A DNA stretch of 43,070 nucleotides from an uncultured Oscillospiraceae bacterium (lineage in GTDB: Bacteria; Bacillota; Clostridia; Oscillospirales; Acutalibacteraceae). The notes beneath the pieces are model-generated. The model was not told the origin of the DNA. It was given only the letters and a program-made list of their open reading frames with translations, and searched no databases. The translations under genes were made by a program, and so were the position numbers. Location of the stretch: NCBI GenBank assembly GCA_900548305.1, contig URJZ01000012.1:1-43070 (forward strand), written 5' to 3'. Positions 33,992 to 42,188 of the stretch are shown in pieces (position 1 is the first letter of the stretch; each line of letters starts with the position of its first letter).

Positions 33992-35354
33992 CATTTAATT
34001 GCTGCTCTTGGTATAATTGACTTTTCTGTTTGCTATATCCATATTTATCTTTAAATACATATAAGAAGATGACAGAAGCAATTAATGTAATAACTTCAGC
34101 AATCGGTACAACCAACCAAATACCTGTAACACCAAATAGTGGTGGTAATGTGACCATTCCTATTACAAAGAAAATTAATGTTCTGAAGGAAGAGACCAAT
34201 GCTGAAATTAATCCGTTGGACAACGCTGTAAACAATCCAGAGGTTAGAATATTAAATCCACAAATTAAAAATGCAAAACTAAAAATTCTAAATCCGTAAA
34301 TTGTAATTTGGTATAACTCAGGGGAACCGTGTGCAAAAAATGTAGTAATAGGAATTGCCAAGGCTTGTGCTGCGGCAAAAGATACTGCTGCAAAGATGCC
34401 GACCATAATATAACTGTATTTTACAATCTTATTTAGCTTCATATAGTTTTTTTGTCCGTAGTTAAAGCTAATCAAAGGAGAAATTCCAGCAGAAAAACCC
34501 AGTAGCATAGAGGTTAATAAAAATGATGAATACATTACAATGGTCACAGAAGCAACTCCTGTTTTCCCGATATACTGCAACATATATAAATTAAATAAAA
34601 AAGTGGAAACACCTGCAGATATTTGTACTACCATTTCAGAAGACCCGTTTGCACAAGCTGATAACACTAGCTTTATTCCTGCTGTAGGTTTGGTAAAACA
34701 TATGGTCAATTTTTTGGAAGCAAAATAAATAAAACTTAAAATTACAGGTAAAATCATTGCTATTTCTGTAGCATATGCCGCACCTGCCATTCCCATGTTC
34801 AATGGTCCCATAAATACATAGTCTAATATAACATTGGTTATACCACCAACTACGCTGTTGATCAGTGCTAAATTTGCTTTTCCTGAAGTGACAAGAAAAA
34901 AGTCGAAATATAATTTAGCCATAGTTACCAAAGTGAACATAGCAGTTGTGAATAAATAATCATAACTATATGAGTATAAGGTGTCGATGGCTCCTAAAAA
35001 GGAAAGTAGAGGATCGATAAAAACCAATACTCCAATTGTTACTAACACTCCAACTGCCATAAGTACAATAAATAAAAAGGTAAAGTTTTGATTTGCTTCT
35101 TCTTTTTTACCTTCACCCATTTTTTTTGCAACAATGGCGCTGCCACCGGTAGCGAACATAGTGGCGATTCCGAAAATAATATTGATAATCGGAAAGACTA
35201 TGTTTAGCCCTGATAATCCATCTTCGCCTACAAAATTGGAGATAAAGATACCATCTATAATTGTATATAAAGATGAAAATACCAACATAAAGACTGTTGG
35301 AAGAGCAAATCTAATTAAGGATCCAAATGTAATTTTTCTTCCTAATGTATGCAT
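33981..35354 (-). CDS. MATE family multidrug/cation efflux transporter
   Basis: A 457-residue membrane protein with about 12 hydrophobic helices in two similar halves. The N-terminus 'LIRFALPTVFMLVFSSLYTIIDGIFISNFVG' and 'GLNIVFPI' followed by 'MFATGGSAIVAKKMGEGKKEEA' are typical of MATE antiporters, which expel cationic drugs in exchange for Na+ or H+. It has a strong GGAGGTG ribosome binding site. It is divergent from a MerR-type regulator and has a 19-bp-spacer promoter typical of MerR activation, so it is very likely that regulator's target. Substrate unknown. Confidence 0.9.
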   Translation of the reverse strand: MHTLGRKITFGSLIRFALPTVFMLVFSSLYTIIDGIFISNFVGEDGLSGLNIVFPIINIIFGIATMFATGGSAIVAKKMGEGKKEEANQNFTFLFIVLMAVGVLVTIGVLVFIDPLLSFLGAIDTLYSYSYDYLFTTAMFTLVTMAKLYFDFFLVTSGKANLALINSVVGGITNVILDYVFMGPLNMGMAGAAYATEIAMILPVILSFIYFASKKLTICFTKPTAGIKLVLSACANGSSEMVVQISAGVSTFLFNLYMLQYIGKTGVASVTIVMYSSFLLTSMLLGFSAGISPLISFNYGQKNYMKLNKIVKYSYIMVGIFAAVSFAAAQALAIPITTFFAHGSPELYQITIYGFRIFSFAFLICGFNILTSGLFTALSNGLISALVSSFRTLIFFVIGMVTLPPLFGVTGIWLVVPIAEVITLIASVIFLYVFKDKYGYSKQKSQLYQEQQLNEVK

Positions 35355-35372
35355 GATAACACCTCCAAATAC

Positions 35373-35401
35373 TTGACATGCAAAAAACTATCCTTTATCA
35401 T
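35373..35401 (+). promoter_or_regulatory. Promoter of the merR-type gene
   Basis: TTGACA (35373-35378), 17-bp spacer, TATCAT (35396-35401). Its -10 coincides with the -10 of the opposing MATE promoter. Confidence 0.7.
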
Positions 35402-35427
35402 AAAGTATACAGTAACTGGATAGTCAA
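35397..35427 (-). promoter_or_regulatory. MerR-type promoter/operator of the MATE gene
   Basis: On the minus strand: TTGACT (35427-35422), a 19-bp spacer and TATGAT (35402-35397). The over-long spacer holds a dyad (35406-35422, TAT-x-CAGT-T-ACTG-x-ATA). MerR-family activators act on such 19-20 bp spacers by twisting the DNA. Confidence 0.7.
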
Positions 35428-35438
35428 GAGGTTTTTTC

Positions 35439-36281
35439 ATGAGTGAACATTTTCAAAATAAAATATCTACCGGTACCTTTGCAAAGTTATGCGGTGTTCC
35501 CAAAAAGACATTGCTTTATTACGATGAAATAGGTTTATTTCAACCTGACCATATTGCTGAAAATGGATATCGCTATTATTCGTACAGACAGTTTGAGATG
35601 CTTTCTGTTATTTTAGCATTGCGTGCAATAGGCATGCCACTAAAAGAGATTAAAGAGTATATCGATCAGCGTACTCCGGAGAATATGATTCGCCTGTTTC
35701 GTGAAGAAGATAGAAAGATTCAAAGTGAAATTAAAAAGCTAAAACAAACGCGACAATTTCTGCAAACCAGAATTCAATTAACGCAGAATGTTCTTCAAAC
35801 ACATACAAATATAATTCAACTGGAAGAACAGGAAAAAACATATTTTGCAGTAACGGATATTAGTCATACTCAATCAATTAATGATTTTTCCGAAGCTTGG
35901 CGTGAGCATATTCAAAGTTGTACAGAAAAGGGAGTTAATGTTGGATATCCTGATGGAACTATGGTTTGTGTTGAAGATATTATGGAAGGTAACTATTTAA
36001 AATATGCATATATCTTTACTAAAACAATTCGTCCGGTTCAAGGAATACCATTTTTTGAAAAACCAAAGGGGATTTATTTAGTGGCGTATCATCAAGGACC
36101 GTATGAACTAACGGGAAATACGTATCAAAAAATGATTACCTATGCCGAAGAACACCATATTAAATTAAATGGCTATTCTTTTGAAGAAGGTATGCTGGAC
36201 GAACTTGTAGTGCCATCCGCAGAAGAACTGTTGACTAAAATTTCTATTGGTCTAGAGGAGGTTCCATGTGCATTATTCTAA
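35439..36281 (+). CDS. MerR family regulator with GyrI-like effector domain
   Basis: A 280-residue transcription factor. The N-terminal winged helix 'TGTFAKLCGVPKKTLLYYDEIGLFQP' with 'NGYRYYSYRQFEMLSVILALRAIGMPLKEI' is classic MerR (residues 10-75). A coiled-coil dimerisation helix follows (about 85-125). The C-terminal half (about 130-280) is a GyrI/SOUL-like small-molecule-binding domain as in BmrR-type multidrug sensors ('GIYLVAYHQGPYE'). It is divergent from the MATE pump and shares overlapping promoters with it. It probably activates the pump when a toxic compound binds; the ligand is unknown. Its 3' end overlaps sfsA by 14 bases. Confidence 0.88.
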   Translation: MSEHFQNKISTGTFAKLCGVPKKTLLYYDEIGLFQPDHIAENGYRYYSYRQFEMLSVILALRAIGMPLKEIKEYIDQRTPENMIRLFREEDRKIQSEIKKLKQTRQFLQTRIQLTQNVLQTHTNIIQLEEQEKTYFAVTDISHTQSINDFSEAWREHIQSCTEKGVNVGYPDGTMVCVEDIMEGNYLKYAYIFTKTIRPVQGIPFFEKPKGIYLVAYHQGPYELTGNTYQKMITYAEEHHIKLNGYSFEEGMLDELVVPSAEELLTKISIGLEEVPCALF

Positions 36282-36951
36282 TATAGAAAAGGGGATTTTT
36301 CTCTCAAGGCCAAATCGTTTTTTGGCACATGTGGTAGTGGATGGCAAAGAAGTTGTTTGTCATGTGAAAAATACAGGGCGCTGTAAAGAATTGCTAATTC
36401 CGAACTGTGAAGTTTATGTGCAGCATCATGATAATCCCAATCGTAAAACGGAATATTCGTTAATATCGGTTCAAAAAGGAAATCGTCTTGTGAATATTGA
36501 TTCTCAAGCGCCGAATATTGCTGTGAAAGAATGGTTGGAGCACAATCAAATAATACAGCAGATACGAAAAATTTATCCTGAAAAGAAATATTGTAACTCC
36601 AGATTTGATTTTTACTTAGAAAGAGAAGAGCGTCCTGCTTATGTTGAAGTCAAAGGAGTGACCCTTGGAGAAAACGGGGTGGTATTATTTCCGGATGCAC
36701 CAACAGAACGAGGAATAAAGCATATATATGAATTATGCCAATGCAAGAAAGATGGTTTTGATGCTTATATTATTTTTGTGATTCAAATGCAGAATGTACG
36801 ATATTTTACGCCTAATATAAAAACACATCCGGCATTTGGAGAAGCGTTGCAGCATGCAAAAGAACGCGGAGTGAATATTCTGGCATTCGACTGCAAAGTA
36901 ACACCAGATTCTATGTCCATTTCTTCACGAATTCCGGTACATCTACTATAA
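36268..36951 (+). CDS. sfsA: SfsA family protein (sugar fermentation stimulation homologue)
   Basis: A 227-residue protein. It starts at GTG 36268, preceded by AGAGGAGGT with 5-base spacing, and overlaps the end of the merR-type gene. Family blocks seen are 'FLAHVVVDGKEVVCHVKNTGRCKELL', 'SRFDFYLE..ERPAYVEVKGVTL' and 'FPDAPTERG'. The D...E.K arrangement resembles the nuclease-like fold proposed for SfsA, which is reported to bind nucleic acid; its actual role is unsettled. The overlap with the regulator suggests co-transcription without an obvious functional link. Confidence 0.9.
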   Translation: MHYSNIEKGIFLSRPNRFLAHVVVDGKEVVCHVKNTGRCKELLIPNCEVYVQHHDNPNRKTEYSLISVQKGNRLVNIDSQAPNIAVKEWLEHNQIIQQIRKIYPEKKYCNSRFDFYLEREERPAYVEVKGVTLGENGVVLFPDAPTERGIKHIYELCQCKKDGFDAYIIFVIQMQNVRYFTPNIKTHPAFGEALQHAKERGVNILAFDCKVTPDSMSISSRIPVHLL

Positions 36952-37054
36952 TGATTTGTATATTATTTTTATGCTATCCAGATAATACGGCAGATTTTTT
37001 ATAAAAAATTTTATATGATAAGGAAAGATGGATATTGTCATCCGCTTTATAAAA

Positions 37055-37089
37055 ACAAAACAGCGGCTATTATATAGCCGCTGTTTTGT
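37055..37089. terminator. Bidirectional terminator after sfsA
   Basis: Perfect 16-bp stem ACAAAACAGCGGCTAT (37055-37070) with its complement (37074-37089), loop TAT. It is shared with the convergent zinc-ribbon gene. Confidence 0.88.
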
Positions 37090-37094
37090 TCCAA

Positions 37095-37286
37095 TTAAAG
37101 TTTGTCTACTTTGATAAAGCTTTTTTTATCGTCAGCCATTTTATAGAAATGGTGTTTGCCGCAATCCCAGCATACCATTTCAAAACTGGTAAAGTTTTCT
37201 CTGTCTTTAAATGCGTTCATTGCGCGACCGCCGCAAACAGGACAGGTTTTAGGTGTAAACTCTGGTGGATCTTTTCTTTCAGACAT
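37095..37286 (-). CDS. Small zinc-ribbon protein, 63 residues
   Basis: The start (complement of 37284-37286) follows GTGAGGA with 8-base spacing. An upstream extension of the frame to 37391 lacks a ribosome binding site and would cross the promoter. Two CxxC knuckles, 'CPVCGGRAMNAF' and 'VCWDCGKHHF', form a zinc ribbon. The rest is charged, with no membrane or signal segment. Function unknown; such proteins often bind nucleic acids or partner proteins, but nothing here shows which. Confidence 0.75.
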   Translation of the reverse strand: MSERKDPPEFTPKTCPVCGGRAMNAFKDRENFTSFEMVCWDCGKHHFYKMADDKKSFIKVDKL

Positions 37287-37328
37287 TATAAAGTCCTCAC
37301 TTTCATTGTTCTGTATGGGTATGTACCT

Positions 37329-37358
37329 ATTATAATATACAACCTGTTTCTTTTGCAA
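37329..37358 (-). promoter_or_regulatory. Promoter of the zinc-ribbon gene
   Basis: Minus strand: TTGCAA (37358-37353), 18-bp spacer, TATAAT (37334-37329). Confidence 0.6.
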
Positions 37359-37491
37359 TATCTTAAGGTGTAATTGATAAACTTTAGGCAAAAACTGTTA
37401 ATGTATTTTGAAGTTAACGTAACAGTACGGAATGATTTGGAAATATAATTGTAAATAATTTATGAAATTTACATTTTCAAAGAAAATTCTC

Positions 37492-37520
37492 TTGATTTTT
37501 TATGATAAAGAAGTTAAAAT
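37492..37520 (+). promoter_or_regulatory. Promoter of groESL
   Basis: TTGATT (37492-37497), 17-bp spacer, TAAAAT (37515-37520), directly upstream of CIRCE. Apart from these sites and the minus-strand promoter, 37287-37595 is empty. Confidence 0.78.
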
Positions 37521-37524
37521 AGTT

Positions 37525-37551
37525 TTAGCACTCGAAGTTAAAGAGTGCTAA
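37525..37551 (+). promoter_or_regulatory. CIRCE operator (HrcA binding site)
   Basis: Perfect inverted repeat TTAGCACTC-N9-GAGTGCTAA, the canonical CIRCE sequence. HrcA represses groESL from it and releases it on heat or folding stress. It lies at the predicted transcript start. Confidence 0.97.
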
Positions 37552-37595
37552 AATCATGATGCAACTAATATATTTACTTTGAGGAGGAAATATTT

Positions 37596-37880
37596 ATGAC
37601 TATTAAACCACTATTAGACAGAGTATTAATTCAAATGACAGAAGCCGAAGAAACAACCAAGAGCGGTATTGTACTTGCAAGTGCCTCTCAGGAAAAACCA
37701 CAAATTGCTCAGGTATTAGCAGTAGGACCTGGTGGTATTGTAGATGGTAAAGAAGTTGAAATGTACATTAAACCTGGTGACAAGGTGATTGCAAGCAAAT
37801 ATGCAGGTACAGAAGTAAAAGTTGACGGGGAAGAGTATACCATTGTTCGTCAAAGTGATATTTTGGCAATTGTAGAATAA
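37596..37880 (+). CDS. groES: Co-chaperonin GroES
   Basis: A 94-residue co-chaperonin that caps the GroEL ring as a heptamer. 'IKPLLDRVLIQMTEAEETTKSGIVLA' contains the conserved N-terminal strand and mobile loop, and the protein ends '..VRQSDILAIVE'. The ribosome binding site is GAGGAGG. It is the first gene of the CIRCE-controlled groESL operon, 49 bp before groEL. Confidence 0.98.
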   Translation: MTIKPLLDRVLIQMTEAEETTKSGIVLASASQEKPQIAQVLAVGPGGIVDGKEVEMYIKPGDKVIASKYAGTEVKVDGEEYTIVRQSDILAIVE

Positions 37881-37929
37881 TAAATTTATTTTAATCGAAC
37901 ATACATCATTTTTAGGAGGAATCATCTCT

Positions 37930-39564
37930 ATGGCTAAAGAAATTATTTATGGTGAAGACGCAAGAAAAGCATTAATGAATGGTATTAACCAATTGGCAGA
38001 TACAGTAAAAATTACACTTGGTCCAAAAGGATGTAATGTTGTTTTAGACAAAAAATTTGGCGCACCACTTGTAACCAATGATGGTGTTACCATTGCAAAA
38101 GAAGTTGAATTGGACGATCCATTTGAAAATATGGGTGCTCAGCTTGTTAAAGAAGTTTCCATCAAAACAAACGATGTTGCGGGTGATGGTACCACAACAG
38201 CTACTTTGTTGGCACAAGCTTTAATCCGTGAGGGTATGAAAAACGTAACAGCAGGCGCTAACCCAATGATTTTGAAAAAAGGCATTCAAAATGCTGTAAA
38301 TACTGCTGTAAATACATTGACAGAGAATTCCAAAAAAGTAACTTGCTCTGATGATATTGCACGTGTAGCAACCATTTCTGCAGCAGATGAAGTAATTGGA
38401 AATCTGATTTCTGAAGCAATGGATAAAGTAACTGCTGACGGTGTTATTACAGTAGAAGAATCCAAAACAGCAGAAACCTACTCTGAAGTTGTAGAAGGTA
38501 TGATGTTTGACCGTGGCTATGTAACTCCTTACATGGTTACAGATACAGATAAAATGGTAGCGGATTTGGATGATGCTTATGTATTGATTACAGATAAGAA
38601 GATTTCTAACATTCAAGAAATTCTTCCTATCCTAGAGCAAATTGTACAATCCGGTAAAAAATTGCTTATCATTGCTGAAGATATCGAAGGCGAAGCTTTA
38701 ACAACCTTGATTTTGAATAAATTACGCGGTACATTTACTTGCGTTGCAGTAAAAGCTCCTGGCTTTGGTGACAGAAGAAAAGAAATGCTTCGTGATATTG
38801 CTGTTTTGACAGGTGGTCAAGTAATTACAGAAGAGCTTGGTCTAGACTTGAAAGAAACTACTATGGATCAATTGGGTCGTGCTCGTCAAATTAAAGTTGA
38901 CAAAGACAACACCATTATCGTAGACGGCGCAGGCGATTCCAACGAGATTAAGGCAAGAGTAAATCAAATTCGTGCACAATTGGAAGCAACCACTTCTGAA
39001 TATGACCGCGAGAAATTGCAAGAGCGTTTGGCTAAATTGGCAGGCGGCGTAGCAGTGATTAAAGTTGGTGCAGCAACTGAAGTTGAGATGAAAGAGAAAA
39101 AACTTCGCATTGAAGATGCACTTTCCGCAACAAAAGCTGCTGTTGAAGAAGGCATTGTTGCAGGCGGTGGTACTGCATTGATGAATGCAATCCCTGCTGT
39201 TGCAAAATTGGCAGAAACTGCAGAAGGCGATGAGAGAACAGGCGTTCAAATTGTATTGAAAGCTTTGGAAGAGCCGGTTCGTCAAATTGCTGCAAATGCC
39301 GGTCTGGAAGGTTCTGTTATTGTTTCCGCAATTAAAGAAGCAAACAAAGTTGGCTATGGCTTTGATGCCTTGAAAGAAACATACACAGATATGATTTCCG
39401 CAGGTATTGTAGATCCAACAAAAGTAACACGTTCCGCATTACAAAATGCAGCTTCCATTGCTGCTATGGTATTGACTACCGAATCTTTGGTTGCAGATAA
39501 GAAAGAGCCTGCAGCAGCAGCTCCTGCAATGCCAATGGATCCTGGTATGGGCGGCATGTATTAA
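37930..39564 (+). CDS. groEL: Chaperonin GroEL
   Basis: A 544-residue ATP-driven folding chamber subunit that forms double heptameric rings in the cytoplasm. 'LGPKGCNVVLDKKFGAP', 'NDVAGDGTTTATLLAQ' (ATP site with catalytic Asp) and the apical-domain 'APGFGDRRKEML' block are intact. The Gly/Met-rich tail 'MDPGMGGMY' is typical. It is co-transcribed with groES and ended by a terminator. Confidence 0.98.
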   Translation: MAKEIIYGEDARKALMNGINQLADTVKITLGPKGCNVVLDKKFGAPLVTNDGVTIAKEVELDDPFENMGAQLVKEVSIKTNDVAGDGTTTATLLAQALIREGMKNVTAGANPMILKKGIQNAVNTAVNTLTENSKKVTCSDDIARVATISAADEVIGNLISEAMDKVTADGVITVEESKTAETYSEVVEGMMFDRGYVTPYMVTDTDKMVADLDDAYVLITDKKISNIQEILPILEQIVQSGKKLLIIAEDIEGEALTTLILNKLRGTFTCVAVKAPGFGDRRKEMLRDIAVLTGGQVITEELGLDLKETTMDQLGRARQIKVDKDNTIIVDGAGDSNEIKARVNQIRAQLEATTSEYDREKLQERLAKLAGGVAVIKVGAATEVEMKEKKLRIEDALSATKAAVEEGIVAGGGTALMNAIPAVAKLAETAEGDERTGVQIVLKALEEPVRQIAANAGLEGSVIVSAIKEANKVGYGFDALKETYTDMISAGIVDPTKVTRSALQNAASIAAMVLTTESLVADKKEPAAAAPAMPMDPGMGGMY

Positions 39565-39590
39565 TCTGTAAAATCGTAATATATTTTCTC

Positions 39591-39626
39591 TTTTTAAGGT
39601 ACTGTTTTATGGCAGTACCTTTTTTA
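39591..39626 (+). terminator. Intrinsic terminator after groEL
   Basis: AAGGTACTG (39596-39604) pairs with CAGTACCTT (39613-39621), followed by a T run. Confidence 0.9.
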
Positions 39627-39740
39627 TTTTGTTCTGTTTCTTCTTGTTGCAAAATTCACAAACAAATTGTGACAATATATACAGATAACCTATTATTTTT
39701 TATAGTAACCATACAAAAAAAATCTATCGCCAAACCACTA

Positions 39741-39769
39741 TTGAATTTGTTACAAAAATGAAATATAAT
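39741..39769 (+). promoter_or_regulatory. Promoter of the purine operon
   Basis: TTGAAT (39741-39746), 17-bp spacer, TATAAT (39764-39769). This predicts a leader of about 185 bases before purE, holding the small ORF and hairpin described below. 39627-39740 shows nothing else. Confidence 0.65.
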
Positions 39770-39806
39770 ACTATATATAATGTTTAAACAGAAGGGAGAA
39801 TGCAAT

Positions 39807-39869
39807 ATGTTATACTATGTAATGGGTTCGTTTTATTCATTCTCCTGCCATTTGCTACACATAATATAA
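39807..39869 (+). CDS. Possible 20-residue leader peptide before purE
   Basis: ATG at 39807 follows GGGAG (39794-39798, 8-base spacing). The frame encodes M-L-Y-Y-V-M-G-S-F-Y-S-F-S-C-H-L-L-H-I-I, and its TAA ends one base before the terminator stem at 39870. GGAGAATG (39795-39802), which includes the ribosome binding site, can pair with CATTCTCC (39838-39845) inside the ORF. This arrangement resembles translation-coupled attenuators, but no such system is known to me for purE. Confidence 0.4.
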   Translation: MLYYVMGSFYSFSCHLLHII

Positions 39870-39908
39870 AGGCTACGCTGCACATTTTGCTCCGTAGCCT
39901 GTTTTTTG
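39870..39908 (+). terminator. Terminator in the purE leader, candidate attenuator
   Basis: AGGCTACG (39870-39877) pairs with CGTAGCCT (39893-39900), followed by G and six Ts. No convincing second promoter is seen between it and purE, so purine genes would depend on read-through. Confidence 0.75.
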
Positions 39909-39960
39909 TGTAAGTGTAATCAAATTTGAACGAACGAAACGAATTTAGAGGTGTTTTACT

Positions 39961-40461
39961 ATGTCTAAAAAAGTTGCAGTAATTATGGGCAGTGACAGCG
40001 ATTTTCCAACTGTTTCTGCTGCAGTGAAAAAATTGAAATCTTTTGGTGTTCCTGTTGAGGTTCATGTTATGTCTGCTCACAGAACCCCCCATGATGCTGC
40101 CGAGTTTTCCGAGCATGCAAAAGAAAATGGTTTTGGTGTAATTATTGCGGCAGCGGGAAAAGCTGCTCATCTTGCAGGTGTTTTGGCAGCTCACACCACA
40201 TTGCCTGTCATTGGTATTCCAATTAAATCTTCTACATTGGACGGACTGGACGCTTTGTTGGCAACTGTACAAATGCCAAGTGGAATTCCGGTAGCAACCG
40301 TAGCCATTGACGGTGCTGCAAATGCAGCAATTCTTGCAGTGCAAATGTTGGCAATCAATGATGAAGAATTAGCAAAAAAATTGGATACAATGAAAACAGA
40401 AATGGTAGAAGGCGTAAAGAAAAAAGATGCAGCTTTGCAGGCTGAGGTAGACGCATTATAA
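39961..40461 (+). CDS. purE: N5-carboxyaminoimidazole ribonucleotide mutase PurE
   Basis: A 166-residue enzyme of de novo purine synthesis that converts N5-CAIR to CAIR (class I). 'VAVIMGSDSDFPTV' and 'MSAHRTPHDAAEF' are the phosphate and active-site loops with the catalytic histidine. 'AAAGKAAHLAGVLAAHT' and 'GIPIKSS' complete the site. The ribosome binding site is GAGGTG. It is the first structural gene of a purine operon in this window. PurK, its usual partner, is not here. Confidence 0.96.
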   Translation: MSKKVAVIMGSDSDFPTVSAAVKKLKSFGVPVEVHVMSAHRTPHDAAEFSEHAKENGFGVIIAAAGKAAHLAGVLAAHTTLPVIGIPIKSSTLDGLDALLATVQMPSGIPVATVAIDGAANAAILAVQMLAINDEELAKKLDTMKTEMVEGVKKKDAALQAEVDAL

Positions 40462-40509
40462 AGATAATATATCAATTGGATTTTAACATATTGAGGAGAA
40501 CATAGAACT

Positions 40510-41544
40510 ATGAAAAATTTTAGTGACAGCTACAAAGAGGCAGGCGTTGACGTAACCGCAGGTTATAAAGCCGTTGAGTTGATGAAACAACACGTTGCAC
40601 GTACCAACATTCCTGGAGTTGTTTCCAATATTGGAAGCTTTGGCGGACTGTTTCAACCGGATTTTACAGGTATGAAAGCGCCTATCCTTGTGTCGGGAAC
40701 AGATGGAGTAGGTACAAAATTACGTTTGGCTTTTTTAATGGACAAGCACGATACCATCGGTGTTGACTGCGTGGCTATGTGTGTAAATGATGTTATTTGC
40801 TGCGGTGCACAGCCATTGTTCTTTTTAGATTATTTGGCAGTAGGAAAAAACTTCCCTGAAAAAATTGAAAAAATTGTTTCAGGTGTTGCAGATGGTTGCG
40901 TACAGTCCAACTGCGCATTGGTTGGCGGTGAAACTGCTGAAATGCCGGGATTTTATCCAATAGATGAGTATGATTTGGCAGGCTTCTGTGTAGGTATGGT
41001 AGACCGTGAAAAAGTAATCGATGGTTCTACTATGGCAGAAGGCGACGCAATTATTGGTATTCAATCTTCCGGTGTACATTCCAACGGATTTTCTTTGGTG
41101 AGAAAAGTATTTGATGTCAATGAAGAAAATTTGAAGCAATATTATGAAGAGTTGGGTACCACTTTGGGAGAGGCATTGCTGACACCGACAAAAATTTATG
41201 TTCGTCCTATGTTGTCTTTGATGAAAACTTGTACAGTAAAAGCAGTTTCTCATGTAACAGGCGGCGGTTTTTATGAAAATCTTCCTCGCATGATGAAGTC
41301 AGGCTATACTGCTAAGATTGATACAAATGCTTTCCCAACCTTACCGATTTTTGATTTGATTCAAAAAGTTGGAAATATCCCAACAGAAGATATGTATAGT
41401 ACATTTAATATGGGTATTGGTATGTGTGTTGTGGTACCTGCATCAGAAGCGGAAAAGGCAATTGCACATTTGAAAGAAAACGGAGAAGAAGCTTTCTTAA
41501 TCGGAACTGTGGTAAAAGGCGAAGAGGGTGTCGTTTTATGCTAA
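40510..41544 (+). CDS. purM: Phosphoribosylformylglycinamidine cyclo-ligase PurM (AIR synthetase)
   Basis: A 344-residue ATP-dependent enzyme that closes the imidazole ring, forming AIR from FGAM. 'LVSGTDGVGTKLRLAF', 'VNDVICCGAQPLFFLDYLA' and 'LVGGETAEMPGFY' are the family signatures, and 'HVTGGGFYENLPRM' lies in the C-terminal domain. The ribosome binding site is GAGGAGA. Its last 7 bases overlap purN, indicating translational coupling. Confidence 0.97.
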   Translation: MKNFSDSYKEAGVDVTAGYKAVELMKQHVARTNIPGVVSNIGSFGGLFQPDFTGMKAPILVSGTDGVGTKLRLAFLMDKHDTIGVDCVAMCVNDVICCGAQPLFFLDYLAVGKNFPEKIEKIVSGVADGCVQSNCALVGGETAEMPGFYPIDEYDLAGFCVGMVDREKVIDGSTMAEGDAIIGIQSSGVHSNGFSLVRKVFDVNEENLKQYYEELGTTLGEALLTPTKIYVRPMLSLMKTCTVKAVSHVTGGGFYENLPRMMKSGYTAKIDTNAFPTLPIFDLIQKVGNIPTEDMYSTFNMGIGMCVVVPASEAEKAIAHLKENGEEAFLIGTVVKGEEGVVLC

Positions 41545-42164
41545 AAATTGCGGTCTTGGTATCCGGCGGGGGAACCAATCTGCAAGCTTTGATTGATGCG
41601 GAAAAACGCGGAGAAATTGTCAATGGAGAAATTTCTTTGGTTATTTCCAGCAAATCAGATGCTTTTGCTTTGGAACGCGCCAAAAAAGCAGGAATCCCTT
41701 GTGAAGTACTGATTCGTAAACAGTACGCTACCATGGAAGAATATGACCGTGCTTTGATAGGGTTGCTGCAAAAAAATCAAATCGATTTAATCGTATTGGC
41801 AGGCTTCATGACCATTATCAGTGATCGAGTCATTGATGCTTATCATAACAAAATCATCAATGTGCATCCTTCTTTGATTCCCGCATTTTGTGGCGAAGGA
41901 TTTTACGGCTTGCGTGTGCATGAAGCAGCATTGCAGCGCGGCGTGAAATTGACAGGAGCTACCATCCACTTTGTAAACGAAGTTTGCGATGGAGGACCGA
42001 TTATTTTGCAAAAAGCGGTTACTGTATCTCCTGACGATACGCCGCAGACTTTGCAAAAACGTGTTATGGAAGAGGCAGAGTGGAAATTGTTGCCCCAGGC
42101 AGTTTCTTTGTTTTGCCAAGGCAAACTTGAAATAGAACAAGATTTTGTAAAAATAAATGAGTAA
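41538..42164 (+). CDS. purN: Phosphoribosylglycinamide formyltransferase PurN
   Basis: A 208-residue enzyme that formylates GAR using 10-formyltetrahydrofolate. The ATG at 41538 gives the family-typical 'MLKIAVLVSGGGTNLQALID' and overlaps purM; the frame extends further upstream inside purM but is not used. Catalytic Asn and His are in 'INVHPSLIPAF', and the catalytic Asp in 'NEVCDGGPII'. Third gene of the purine operon. Confidence 0.96.
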   Translation: MLKIAVLVSGGGTNLQALIDAEKRGEIVNGEISLVISSKSDAFALERAKKAGIPCEVLIRKQYATMEEYDRALIGLLQKNQIDLIVLAGFMTIISDRVIDAYHNKIINVHPSLIPAFCGEGFYGLRVHEAALQRGVKLTGATIHFVNEVCDGGPIILQKAVTVSPDDTPQTLQKRVMEEAEWKLLPQAVSLFCQGKLEIEQDFVKINE

Positions 42165-42188
42165 CTATTTTTGAATTGGAGTAAGAAC

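Noticed and set aside
36952..37054. Possible small gene or promoter between sfsA and its terminator
   Set aside because: Only AT-rich sequence, with no start and ribosome binding site pair.
39784..40344. 186-codon minus-strand ORF across the purE leader and gene
   Set aside because: Antisense shadow of purE with low-complexity Cys/Asn/Arg-rich translation and no ribosome binding site.
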